In this document: piece after piece, positions 21,941 to 32,574 of the stretch | Layout: every line of letters begins with the position of its first letter | Numbering within the stretch: the stretch's first letter is position 1 | Program-made: the position numbers and the translations under genes | Notes under the pieces: model-generated | What the model was told of the DNA's origin: nothing | The model's input: the letters and a program-made list of their open reading frames with translations, nothing else | Databases searched by the model: none | From: Cotesia glomerata | Lineage: Eukaryota; Arthropoda; Insecta; Hymenoptera; Braconidae | DNA length: 64,000 bases | Reading direction: 5' to 3' | Assembly (NCBI RefSeq): GCF_020080835.1 | Contig: NW_025402330.1 | Span: 124,001-188,000, forward strand

Positions 21941-23479
21941 GTGACCGATAAAAATACATCGCGATTTAAATCATATAAAATTCGATTTTTTTTATTTTCC
22001 TTTATTTCGAGTTCTTTGAGCGAAAACTTTCTTCTTAACCTTCGTCTAAATTCAAATTTACCCGGAATAGTTAAATTTTACCTCAGGTTAGACCACCCTA
22101 GGATCGTAGAACTCTTCGGGGACGAAGAAGGAACGTTTTTCATCCCTTGTTCAAACGATTTTCCGTTTGGAATCATGGCTAGAAGCACTTTCCGTATCGA
22201 CGCCTTTATAAACGAGGAACTTCGTAAAACTCAAATACAAACATTGGCCAAAGAGCTATACGATGCTCTCCCTTATTTTAACGGAGAAGGGCCAAACGCC
22301 GTAAAAGATTTTGAATTGTTTGATGGGATAGTAAGAAATTGGCTACCGAGCATTCCAGCAGACAACCAAGACTTTTTCGCCCGTCGTATAGCCCAAAAAC
22401 TGTATGGACGAGCCAAGAGATTGGTTGAACATGTCGAATTAGGCTCGGTAGAAGATATCTTACTAGTCCTAGGTCGAAAACTCAAAAGAGGCGACCCATA
22501 TATCACGTGGCAGAAAAATCTAGCTGCTGCGGCTCCAAAAGATACGGAGAATATCGAAGATTTCTACTACCGGTTAAGCGAGATGGTTCGTCTTATCGAG
22601 CTCAATGCTCCCGAAGCAGATAGGGCCGTAGTAAAATGTATATTTGAAAAAACAGCGGCTACTACCCTGTACGAATACCTACCAGACTTCTTACGGTGCC
22701 TATGTAAAATAAGAAGAGCAGAAACTTTAAACGACATGTATCTGGCCATCGAAAACGACGCGTATAGAAGACCAGAACGTAGGCGATCTATGAGAGACGA
22801 CGGACTCATTCCGGGAGAATCACTTCCACCCTCGGTAGAATCTCACCGACGACCCGGACAAGATGGTAACCGACATTATCCGCAAATGCCGAGATCTTCT
22901 CGTGATTATGACGATCGTGGTAATTATCGTGAATTACCCCGCACCTTGGCATATCAAGAATACAGCCAAAGTCCACGAACAAACGCTCCTGGGTATTAAG
23001 ATGACCCATTTCCTGACACGTACGAGGACAGTCACTACGGCCCAGGTTATCAGGTAGACCAACAAATGATGGGCTCCACTTTCGCGTTCGGAACCGAGCG
23101 AAATACGCAATATATGCCTAAAATTCAAAATTATTATCAACCACGAACTCTCCCAAATTACAATCAAAATCACTACACGGGAATACCAGGTCCTACTAAA
23201 AGAGTGGTACGCTTTGAAGAAGATGAGGAATCGGAAGAGGCAAAATTACGGCACAAATTAGACCCTTCGATTATCTGCAACTGCCCACTCTGCCCAAAGG
23301 AAGAACGTCGAGACTCTTACGATCCTTTAAACGGATCGAGCGCTCGTCAACCGGAGGCAATGGTGAGTATGCCCGTCCAGTCTCCGTCCACTTCAACGAG
23401 GACTCCCAGCAATTACCGGCAGTATCCAATGAGTCAATATCGGAATTATCAGAATCAAAACCCTCGATCAATTCTGTAA
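21941..23479 (+). pseudogene. gag: Element X gag
   Basis: Capsid polyprotein of a Ty3/gypsy element. The frame opens at 21941, but the ATG at 22173 (MARSTFRIDAF) is a more likely start, since the preceding residues are hydrophobic and AT-rich. The capsid region shows FNGEGPNAVKDFELFDGI, then GRAKRLVEHVEL and ENIEDFYYRLSEMVRLIEL, the helical pattern of gypsy Gag. An arginine/tyrosine/proline-rich tail follows. A TAA at 22997-22999 interrupts it, and the same frame runs on to TAA at 23477-23479. The second part has CNCPLCPKE, a short cysteine motif that is not a normal CCHC knuckle, so nucleic acid binding may rest on the basic tail. Confidence 0.75.
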
Positions 23480-23706
23480 AATTCCCAGAAGCAAGTCTTA
23501 GAACATCAATCGACTATGACGGAACCAACGTCTCTACCGAGACTGGAACAACAATCAATCCAGAACAACCCGACGTCATCAGCAGAACAGCAGAACCCTC
23601 AATTGATGACCGCAGGAGAGCTACGAGCCCAGGCGAGAACGAACCAAAGTGTCTAACTACAGGAAGAGGCCATACAGTCCATCTGTGAAGCCCAGCACTT
23701 CGATAA

Positions 23707-24695
23707 GGCGGAGTAAACGCCCTTCTCGACACCGGTTCCGACCTTAACTTACTCTGCATCGAAGAACTATGCGACGAAGTCCTCTGTAACATCGAAAATA
23801 CAGGAGTAGTGGGAGGTATTGCTACAAGCTCAATGCCTATAACCGGTTCTATCAGTCTAAAAATATTCGGAGTTAAAATCACGTTCCATCTCGTACCAAA
23901 ACCACCCGGCGGTTATAGAGCTATTCTCGGAAATGAATTGTTTATTCAAAATGGTGTAACCATCTCGTTTTACTGGAATACTCTAGTAATGAAAAACAGA
24001 CCTATTCAAACAATACCGATTATCAACCCACGAAAGTTCCCCGAGCAAAAGATCCTCGCTCTAGGAACCGGGCCAAAGGTATATATCTCGTGCAATCTGC
24101 TCCTAGGTAATTACCAGCGATTCCTCATCGATACAGGGGGGGATGTATGCCTCATCAATGTATCCGCTTTAAAACCCGAAACGATTATCGACACTGGAAA
24201 AGCTAGGAAATTCCGAGGTCTCAGCGACAGTACTTTTGAGACCCTAGGAGTAGTTGAATTAAAAATTCTCAATATCGAAGTCGAATTTCAAGTTATTGGG
24301 AGGATTTACCATTCCCCGGAGTGGGAATCCTGGGAAACAATTTCCTTGAAATCGAAAAAGCTGAAATCTCTTATGACAATCAAACTTTGGTTTTGTTATC
24401 TTCTCCAACAAAAACAACTTCCTTTAGCCTTGAAACAAAGCCTTCATCACGGTATACATTACCACCTCGTATGAAAATAGTAGTGGCAATACCAGTCCAG
24501 GACTTTGAGAAGAGCGAAGGATACCTCCCTCGAATGAACCTTCCGGACGGAGTCCTTGGAGGAGAGGCCGTTGTTAAGGTAGAGAATGGGTATGCCACAT
24601 GTATGGTCATTAATCTTAATTTAAATCCAGTCGAGATAGACATCGGACCCCAAGGACTCGAAGATTTCAAGTTCATTAACCCTAGTAACCCGTAG
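23707..24695 (+). pseudogene. Element X protease region with two retropepsin motifs
   Basis: One open frame (23707-24474) holds two aspartic protease signatures. The first has NALLDTGSDLNLL (D at 23728) and a later AILGNELF. The second has FLIDTGGDVCLIN (D at 24130). Its partner GILGNNFLEIEKAEI lies in the next frame, 24321-24695, after a frameshift near 24300. Each half therefore has the DTG loop and the ILG segment expected near the C-terminal end of a retropepsin monomer, about 134 residues apart. Gypsy pol normally has a single copy that works as a homodimer. The tail (24480-24695) is a GGEAVVKVENG-type segment leading to RT. Confidence 0.65.
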
Positions 24696-24810
24696 GTAAC
24701 AGGTTCAAAGCCTTATAAAAAACAACTACGATGTCTTTCATCTCCCTGGAGACAAGCTGGGTTGCTCGAAAAATTTCACCTGCCGGATTGAAACTACCAC
24801 CAACGAACCG

Positions 24811-25374
24811 GTGAGAATAAGACAGTATCGATTTCCCCCCGAACATCGGGAAGAAATCGCCAGGCAGGTCGAAAATCTTGAAAAACAGGGAATAATTAGA
24901 AAATCTAACTCTCCGTACAATTCACCTTTGTGGATTGTACCAAAAAAATCTAATGACCCTTCTATAAAAAAATATAGAATGGTTATCGACTTAAGGCAAC
25001 TAAATAAAATCACTAGAGGGGATGCCTATCCTTTACCCCTAATTATCGATATTTTAGACCAGTTAGGCGACGCTAATTTCTTCAGCGTCTTCGATCTCGC
25101 CATAGGTTTCCACCAGGTCCCAATGCATCCCGCAGATGCGCCAAAAACGGCATTTTCTACCCCAGATGGCCACTGGGAATATTGTTGCATGCCTTTTGGC
25201 CTAGAATGCGCTCCGTCTATCTTCCAACGAATGATGGATTCCACCTTAAGCGGGTTAAAAGGGACGGAATTATTTATTTATATCGACGATTTAATTAGCT
25301 ATGGTAAAACCCTAGAAGAACATGGGGTGAGAGTTCAAAGATTATTTAATAGATTGAGAGAAGCGGGTCTCACT
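24811..25374 (+). pseudogene. pol: Element X reverse transcriptase, truncated
   Basis: N-terminal two thirds of a Ty3/gypsy RT. Visible blocks are NSPYNSPLWIVPKK, YRMVIDLRQLN, FFSVFDLAIGFHQVPM (catalytic D), then the MPFGLECAPSIFQ block and FIYIDDLI with both catalytic aspartates of YxDD intact. It breaks off at GLTC, exactly where an L1 LTR begins (25375). The thumb, RNase H and integrase are not found downstream. The motif set is of the 17.6/297/gypsy type. This reading frame has no stops, so it was active until recently. Confidence 0.9.
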
Positions 25375-27454
25375 TGTAACAGAATAAATTACCCTTAATC
25401 GATAAGTCGCCAGAGATCGATAACTTTTCGACTAGCATTTGAGCGCATCGATCTTCGGGCCTAGAGAGAGAGTAGAAGGGGGTATTTTTGGGGTCGTTAT
25501 ATAGACGAGCCATGCGTGGTGTCCGCAGAAGTAGTAAAGTGTTGGAACGAGTAACATCAAGAAGTCCAAAGAAGGAAGCGAGTATCAACCATAGAGTTTC
25601 TTCAACCAAATTTACACCAGGTATTGGACTTTGGTAATGATGAGCCTTGGGGCCATATACGCGGCTCATCAAATACACTACTTCTCATTTTATTTATTCA
25701 AGTTTGGATAATTCAATTGTTTAATAATTTTGCTCAATAATAATTAATTATTTAATTGAATTGATTCGTTAATTGCTGGGAGCGTTCCTCCTGGGGGTTT
25801 ATACCCGAGGAATGTTCTAGACCTCTTGGGTTTGCAAGTCCTGAATAATTAATTTTATTAATACAGTTGGTTAATAATTATTAACATCTTGAGATTGGTT
25901 TAAATAAATCTATTTTATATTAATTAAATTCTGAACACCGAGAAGGTTCCAATCGACACGATATAGTGTTCAGTACCCGAGGTCAAAACGTGCTACGTGG
26001 TAACGAACGCCGGCATCCATTTTGAGCGCGCAAATTCCTTGTGAATTTTATTACGCAATAAATCGTAAAATTAACAACTGGATTATTATTACTATTTACA
26101 ACAATTGAATTATCTTTTATTAAGACTATTTATTATCTTGAATTAAATATTGATATTGTGTTAATTTTGGAAACTATTTTATTATTTGGAAAATTAAGTA
26201 TTAAGAAAATTGCGACGAAATTAGAAATTGATCCCACCGTGGATAGTTTTCGGAATTTATTTTACGTCGAGATAATTTGTTGTTAATTAATTATCCAGTC
26301 GACAATAACAATAATAATAATTGTCTAGTCGGAAATTCCACGTGGTTGAATCTTATATTGAAATCGAAGCCTGTGAAAATTATAATAAGTAAAATTTAAT
26401 ACCATTATTCCGGTAAAATTCTTTGTAAAACTACTTATCAGTGTGGATAACGTCCGAGAAATTTAGTTAATTTTATGGAGAATATTCTGAGGATTATACA
26501 ATGTGCTGAGTATTAAACTCGTGGTAATTTTGAAATAAGTTTAGGCGTTGATTTTTAAGTCGGAAATTTTAAGTAGTAATTATTAATTGTGAAAATTTTT
26601 TATGATTTTAATCTCGAGCTAATGACTGAGTAATTTTAGTAAGAATTGAACGTTGACTTTTTTTGGAGTTTAATTTTGTAATCCAGGAAATAAAAGTAAA
26701 GTAGAGTCAGTGTATGTGTGAGACGCGTGGGTTATGTGTGTGTGAATGCTACCAGCGTTCCTTCGCAAGCGAGCAGTCCGTTTGCGAGGTGTTTCGCTGG
26801 CATAGAGCGTGAGGGTCCGGTGGATAGCGCGACTTAGTTAGAAACTGCGGTATAGACGCTCCATAAGAGGATACCGTCAGGATTAAGAATTTTGATAGAG
26901 CGTGAGGGTCCGGTGGACAGCGCGACGTAAGGATAGTGTGGAGTGTGTGCGTGAGCTGCAGAGGCTTCTTGGCTTATGTTGCAGTCACTAGGCTGTTGCT
27001 TCTGTAGCCAGGCGTTGTTGATAAGCCCTCGTACACTGATGTCTTTGTACGAGGTGTCTTGTTGATAAGTCAGAGTCGCTGGTTTTAGCCCGAAATCCTC
27101 CGTTAGATATAAGTTGTAGTAGCGACTTTCTGGGGGAAAGCGTGAAGTAAGTTTAGTTGTAAGTAAATTAGCTGTAAGTGAGCGGTGTACGTGCAAGGGC
27201 ACGAGTTGTTATCTTATTTTGTTGTTAAATAAATACCGGTCATTTTTGTTAATTGAAAATTTATTTCTTTCAGACCACCTTCCTCCACTCTCTCTCCCTG
27301 TAGGTTATAAGCTCAGCTCTGGTTTCCAGTTCAAGGAACCAAGATACAAAATCCTGGTGGCGCCCTTGTTAATTTAGAATCATTTTTGCTAGGTATTGTT
27401 TTATTTCTATTAAATTAATTAAGGGGCCAATGAGCGGAAAACACACCCGTTACA
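25375..27454 (+). mobile_element. L1 5' LTR inserted in the element X RT
   Basis: A 2080-bp LTR, TGTAACAG...CCCGTTACA, followed by a primer site. It matches, in reverse, the complete solo LTR at 50061-52163 and the copies at 34063 and 40546, sharing AACCTTCCTCCACTCTCTCT-like sequence near its end and CGATCTTCGGGCCTAGAGAG near its start. CACT precedes it; no matching CACT edge for the whole element was located. It is not solo, because leader and gag-like sequence follow. Confidence 0.8.
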
Positions 27455-27455
27455 C

Positions 27456-27469
27456 TGGCGCCCAATTCG
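27456..27469 (+). other. Primer binding site of the L1 element
   Basis: TGGCGCCCAATTCG, one base after the LTR end. TGGCGCCC is a common primer site start in insect gypsy-type elements. The priming tRNA is not assigned. Confidence 0.65.
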
Positions 27470-28929
27470 AAAAACCCCATGAGAGAGAAGGAAGGCCGGA
27501 AATAAATAAATTTTTATTTAATATTTAAAATTTAAAAATTAAATAAATAATATCAGTCATTAGCTATTTTTTGTTTAGAGAAAAAGTTACTTGAGTTTAG
27601 AGTATAGTGAAACTTAAGTTTATTGAATTTTATCAAAAAAATTTTTTTTTTTAAGTATTTATCTTTTTCCTAATTATGTAATTAAGAAATTAAAATTTAT
27701 TATAACCGGAAGTGTCATAAATACCCAATAGCTTGTGGTAGCATAGCCTACGTGTCACAGCTATTCAGGGGATTAAAATTATTATCTACAACAAAGAAAG
27801 TATACCCAGTGGCTTGGGCTAGCATTGTCTAAGTGTCATAGCCACTCAGGGGATTATCGATAATAATAACTGTTACAAAATAAAACTTGGTAAAACTGAA
27901 CGTCTTTGCAATAGACATTTTTCTACGCAATAAATTTAAGAACACGACGCTACCGAAGTTGGTGACGCGCTTGCTTTTGTCTGGTTCGGGGAACTTTGTT
28001 TGGCATCGTTCGTTTGGCGCGTTAGTAACAACATAGTTATTGAAGCTTTCTTCACTTAGGAAATTTAATCCGCGTATTAAAATTTCGTTGCTTTCAGTTA
28101 AAATAAAATAGTTGGATAATTAAAAGTCTTTTCGTATTCTAGACAAAACTTTAATCTTTCAAAGAATTCGTTAATCTCAATTGAATTTTCGGTTATTTTT
28201 CCAAATGCAATTACAATAGTTGAGTTGAATATAATTATTATTATTATTATTATTATTATATATTGAACTAAAATATTCTTAAAAATCAATCCTTATAAGA
28301 ATTTTATTTTTTTGGAAGTTTGGTTTCCTGAAAATATTCTTTCTTTTAATAGATAAATAAAATATTTTCTGAATTTTGAAATTTTTTTTTTTTTTTTTTT
28401 TCTCAAAAGTTTAAAGTTTTGTTTTCAAGGGTTATTTTGAAAATTAATTGAACATTTAATTTGATAACTATCCTTCGAAATTTAATTAAATTTTTGATTT
28501 ATTCTATTTTTTAATATAAGAAAAACTAAGAGTTGAAATTAAAATAATTTATTTCTGAATTTGTTTTTAAATTTTAACATTTTGTAATAGCTTGGGAAAT
28601 TGCATTTGGAGTTTTGATTGAGAATTTAATATTTTACAAATTTAATTCTCAGGTACTTTATTTAGAATTTACCTTTAGAGATTTATTTTCAAGAATTTAG
28701 TTTAATATTTTTTTCACCTGGAATGTTAATTTGAGAAATTACCTTTTGAATTTATATAGAAATTTATTTTGTAAATTTGTTGTATCCAACAAATTTATTT
28801 GAATTTAAGAGTTTATTTATAATTTATTAATTATTCAACCAATAAATTCTTTTAATTTGCGGGATTAAATTTTATTACCGGATTGGAAATATTTTTTCGG
28901 ATAAAGAATTAAATTTACAATGTTAGAAG
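27470..28929 (+). other. L1 element leader, no gene seen
   Basis: AT-rich leader. A direct repeat near 27725-27850 carries ATACCCARTRGCTTGKGSTAGCAT and CACTCAGGGGATTA twice. A (TTA)n run lies at 28228-28260 and a T run at 28380-28401. No ORF can be supported. Confidence 0.55.
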
Positions 28930-29370
28930 ATGATACCACCGACTGGATTGAGAAACAGGTCTCAAGGACCCGAAGGAGAGCCAGATACTGAAACTCGACG
29001 AGTTTCTTTCGGAAGAGGCCGAGGTAGAAGGTCATCAAATAATACAGTGAACCCGGGAACCAATGTTGGACTAAGACTCTTGGGGGAGCGTACTCATATA
29101 CCCAGGTCAAGCCTAGTGCTTGTACCTTCGGGGGAGTCAACACAGTTAAACCTGGGTCTTAATCAGCAAAGATCCGTGGTAAATACACGACCAGTCCAAA
29201 AGACTCAACGAGTACCCATTGGCGAGGTTCCTAGTAATCATCTCACAGCTAGATTTAGTGATATAATTGTGAGGAAACACGTCAATGAGATGACAGACAG
29301 GATGAAAAGCATAAATCATGCGTTAGCGCGGCTACAATATCAGCTACAAAGTAACGCCGAGTCAATTTAA
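28930..29370 (+). CDS. Gag-like N-terminal ORF of the L1 element
   Basis: An intact 146-codon ORF, ATG to TAA. It starts MIPPTGLRNRSQGPEGEPDT, then has an RGRGRR basic patch, and ends in a helix-rich, charged segment (HVNEMTDRMKSINHALARLQ). It is in the place expected for gag after the primer site and leader. No capsid homology or zinc knuckle is visible, so the protein is either an unusual short gag or only its N-terminal part. GC content is well above its surroundings, supporting real coding. Confidence 0.5.
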   Translation: MIPPTGLRNRSQGPEGEPDTETRRVSFGRGRGRRSSNNTVNPGTNVGLRLLGERTHIPRSSLVLVPSGESTQLNLGLNQQRSVVNTRPVQKTQRVPIGEVPSNHLTARFSDIIVRKHVNEMTDRMKSINHALARLQYQLQSNAESI

Positions 29371-29373
29371 AAG

Positions 29374-29830
29374 ATGGGAGCAGGGCCTCACACTGACCCT
29401 CGCTACTTAATATTAAATTAAAAATTACTGTTATTATTCGAAATAAAAATAAAAATTCATTCATAGCTGCCCAGTGCCTTTTACTGACTCTCACTACTTA
29501 TTTTTTATTTAAAAGTTACTTTAATTATTCTAATTAAAAATCAAAATTTTGTCATGGCTGCCCAAGGCCTCTAACTGACCCTCGCTACCTATTTTTCAAT
29601 TAACGATTCTTTAATTACTTCAAATAAAAAAAAAATTCAGACACAGCCGCCCAGTGCCTTGTTAATTATTGTTTAATCAACAATTACTTTAATTTTCCTA
29701 ATGAATAAAAAAGTCCAGTAACTTTTGCCCTCTGCCTTTTTCTGAGCCCCGCTACTGATTCTTCATTAAAAATTTCTTCAATTATTTCAATTAAAAATCA
29801 AAATTCAGTCGTGCCGATTGAGTTCAGTAA
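29374..29830 (+). repeat. Tandem array, five degenerate units of about 90 bp
   Basis: Each unit starts with GCC(T/C)...CTGACYCTCGCTAC, continues with an AT-rich stretch containing TTAATTA and AAATMAAAATTCA, and ends in ...GCYGCCCAGT. Units start near 29380, 29475, 29566, 29656 and 29736. It directly follows the stop codon of the gag-like ORF. Confidence 0.65.
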
Positions 29831-30688
29831 AATCTCTTTTTTTTCCTGTCGAATTTGGTCAAATCTTGTGCCTGTAATAAAAAAAAAAAAAATATCCTCA
29901 CTTACATTCATACGTGCATTGTTACCGTTACACTGACGCTAGCCCACACTAGCGCACGATCTCACACATTCACCTAGCATCACGTACGTCCGCCGTCCAC
30001 GTTTTTTCCGTCCCCACTCTCGGTCTACTGCGCGAGACGCAGGCAGCAGATCTCTCGTCTTACTCTCGCGTCTCTTTCTGCCTTTCCACTCACTTTTCAT
30101 TCTTCTGTCGCACGCTCCTGATTGGTCACTTTCATTAATTAATTATTAATTATCCATGCGTCTGATTCAAAAATGGCTAAGGACTTTTCGTCTCAGAATA
30201 TTTTTCTCTTTCGATCTCCACAATGGGGTGCGCGACTTCTGGGACACCCTGTATACACGAACACATCTTACATACTATTTAAAATTTTATTTTTCTCTTA
30301 TTAATTAAACTAATTTTTGTTCTTATTACTACTTAACTTGCTATCTTATTTTTAAATAAGACTACTTATCAGACAGGAGAGAGGGCATAAGGATTTTTTC
30401 AAAAAAAAAAAAAAAAAAAAAAAAAGGAGGAAATATTTTTTTATTTTTTTTTTTTTTGAAAATTTTTTTTATAGAAAAAAAAAGAGAGGAAAAGAAAAAC
30501 AAAATTTTTTTGTATAATTATATTTACGGCACCCAGCCGTCCGGTGACATCCGATACGTCTAGCTTGTAACAAAAAAAAAAAATTTTTAAGATACAATAA
30601 TCTCTTAATAAGAAATGAAACAATCGGAATGCTTCCCAAGAAATCATTCCAGAAACAAAAAGGAAACGCCTCACTAGTGTGACTTACC
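29831..30688. other. Mixed low-complexity DNA, junction not resolved
   Basis: Contains a GC-rich block (29920-30120, with CGCGAGACGCAGGCAGCAG), the words GGGACACCCTGTATAC at 30239 (seen at ends of some insect DNA repeats) and long A and T runs at 30400-30500. The border between the L1 element and the remains of element X must be here, but no target duplication or 3' LTR of L1 was found. Confidence 0.5.
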
Positions 30689-31172
30689 TTACGCCATGGT
30701 GACCAAACCGTTAAGGATCGCTTCCATGAGAGCGATCCTCAACTGCTCCAGGTCCCCGCTGTTCGGAGAAATTACCTCCTTCAAGGCCCAAGGGTCCTCT
30801 ACAATCTCCGGGCCCTGCAGGCAGAAATAGGTCACGGCCCCCAGGACCTCCAGAGGAAGGTTCCCAAACAAAATTTCCATCCTGGCCGCCACGAGCAACC
30901 CTTCGTGAGGGTTGATCGGGCGCGCCAAGAAGCCCAACAGGCGGATACCTTTCCTTAAGTCCTGAAGTATGAAAATTCTGTTATTTGCGTATGCCTTTTT
31001 ATGAATATTCTTTTTCCTTTCAAAAAATTTTTTTTTGTTTGTTTGTATATATATATATATATGTATATACATTCATTATATTCATAAATCCACTTACCTT
31101 CTCTCCATAAATGTCAAGAACCATCTGGAACCAAGTTCCATAGCCTTCAAAATTGTGCTGGATGGTGTACAT
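30689..31172 (-). CDS. Unrecognised two-exon ORF antisense to element X
   Basis: Exon 1 runs from ATG at 31172 to 31098 and ends at a GTAAGTGG donor. Exon 2 starts after an AG acceptor (30963-30962) and runs from 30961 to TAA at 30689-30691. The 136-bp intron is phase 0 and the joined frame has no stops: 115 residues. Exon 1 holds HNFEGYGTWFQM and DIYGEK. Exon 2 has RKGIRLLGFLARPINPHEGL, then NLPLEVLGAVTYFCLQGPEI and a leucine-rich C-terminus. Exon 2 is GC-rich amid AT-rich DNA. A further GT donor follows the stop (or at GC|GTAAGG), so more exons are possible. An exon-1 relative sits at 16759-16833, also just upstream of an L3 LTR. No family recognised; it may be a captured host exon pair or an element antisense gene. 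Confidence 0.5.
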
Positions 31173-31215
31173 TCTTCTTCCTTAGCTCACAACTGAGACA
31201 ATACTGACATTCGAC

Positions 31216-31518
31216 AAATCCATCCACATCCATCCGCTGCAAGGACCAACCGGAGGGCCTATTCAAGGAAAAAGCGCTAACAGCAGCCCCGGGATCACGG
31301 ATCTGGTAATCAGAAATAATCCTGCAAGTAGTAAGTACATCTATACTCAATAAAAATCCATGCTCAGTCTCAAACGAAGGCATGGTAAATTCGTCCGTCG
31401 AAAACGTCCCACATGAATAATTAAACAACGAAATTAAAACCTCCGTTGCGTATTCTTTAAATCGTTAGTCCAAACCTCCACCGTTTACGCTACCACTTAA
31501 ACGCCCTTGGACATAACA
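31216..31518 (+). repeat. 3' LTR remnant of element X
   Basis: The last 303 bp of the L3 LTR, nearly identical to 19546-19846 (AATCCATCCACATCC to ATAACA). The first three quarters are gone; the join to the antisense ORF region is at about 31215. Confidence 0.8.
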
Positions 31519-31677
31519 TATTTATTTCACCCCGTTTTGCGAAAATCGAGTTTCCATCAGATTTCGACGTTTTAAGGTCATAGGAAGCTTCCCTGACTAC
31601 CCCCGCGATGTTGTCACTATGTCTGTATGTGTGTGTTTTTTTTTCTACTTATTGTCACAAAAACAGACATGGTTTTG

Positions 31678-31811
<134 letters not shown>

Positions 31812-32502
31812 CTCGCTTATAACTTTTGAACGACTAAACCGATCGGAATCTACTAAACGGCGTTCTAAAGAGTTCCCTCAAACTTAGATTTCCTGTGAAT
31901 TTGAATCGATTCGGACCGATAGATTTCGAGAAATTTTGAAAAATCTCAAAAAAACTAAAAAAAAATTTTTTTTTTAAGTGGTTTTTTTGGAATAACTTTT
32001 AAACAGCTTTATCGATCAAATTTAACAACCAATCCGCCCTTGAGCTTGAAAAACCACGCCGATCGTCGCCAATCCGGTCGAAACCGGTTGATTCTTTCGA
32101 GAGATATCGTGAACGAACGAAAACCGAAAATAGTGTTTTTTTGACATAACCGACATTTTTTAGAATAACTTTTAAACGGCTGCACTGATCGATTTCAAAA
32201 AACAATTAGCTATTAGCATGAAAAAATTTCGTCGATTGCCGTCAAGCCGGTCAAAATTAGTCAATTCGTTTAAGAGATATCATGAATGAAAAAAAACCGA
32301 AAAAAGTGTTTTTTTGGAATTATTGTAAATTTCCTAGTTTTATCAATTTAAACTTGAAGATTCTTCATGAAACTAAAAAATCTTAGGAATTTTGCCTATT
32401 CTTTCCCGCTTCACAAGTTATTTATATTTGTAAAAATGCTTGCCGTAAGATGGACGGTGTGACTTAATGTATATAGAATAAGCGAAAGGAAATTTAGTAT
32501 AT

Positions 32503-32574
32503 ACCGGATAGCTCAAATGGTAGAGTAGCCGACATGTCTTCGGAAGATTCTAGGTTCGGATCCCCGTCCGAGAT
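32503..32574 (+). repeat. tRNA-like sequence, probably a SINE head
   Basis: Has a box A-like GGATAGCTCAAATGGTAGAG and a box B-like GGTTCGGATCC at normal tRNA spacing, with a CCGA...TCGG arm between. The acceptor arm does not pair well and the anticodon loop lacks the usual T33, so it is not a normal tRNA gene. It sits between two copies of CCTATTCTTTCCYGCTTCAC. A tRNA-derived SINE is the best reading. Confidence 0.5.

Larger units (their letters stand above)
18788..31518 (+). mobile_element. Ty3/gypsy element X with nested insertion
   Basis: Bounded by TGTTATGTCC at 18788 and ATAACA at 31518, with TATT on both sides (18784-18787, 31519-31522). The flanks are the two halves of one Repeat A copy (opening hairpin to 18787, CACCCCGTTTTGC from 31528), which confirms a single insertion event. 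In order: LTR, tRNA-Leu-type primer site, long leader, gag, protease region, RT up to 25374, then an L1-type LTR element. The rest of RT, RNase H and integrase are missing. Near the right end are an antisense two-exon ORF and a 303-bp remnant of the 3' LTR. Confidence 0.75.

Noticed and set aside
26834..27202. 122-residue ORF and the related 34463-34789 ORF
   Set aside because: Both lie in L1 LTRs over degenerate GTCTATAC-type units; the frame is not kept in the 50061 copy.
25375..27454. Calling this L1 LTR a solo LTR
   Set aside because: A primer site, leader and gag-like ORF follow it, so it was the 5' LTR of a longer element.
29374..29830. CRISPR array
   Set aside because: Units are degenerate, contiguous without spacers, and the DNA is eukaryotic.
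30689..31172. Polydnavirus or nudivirus gene in a wasp genome
   Set aside because: No recognisable viral family and no circle-type direct repeat junction; the context is an LTR element.
32503..32574. Functional tRNA gene
   Set aside because: Acceptor stem does not pair and the anticodon loop is irregular; kept only as SINE-like.
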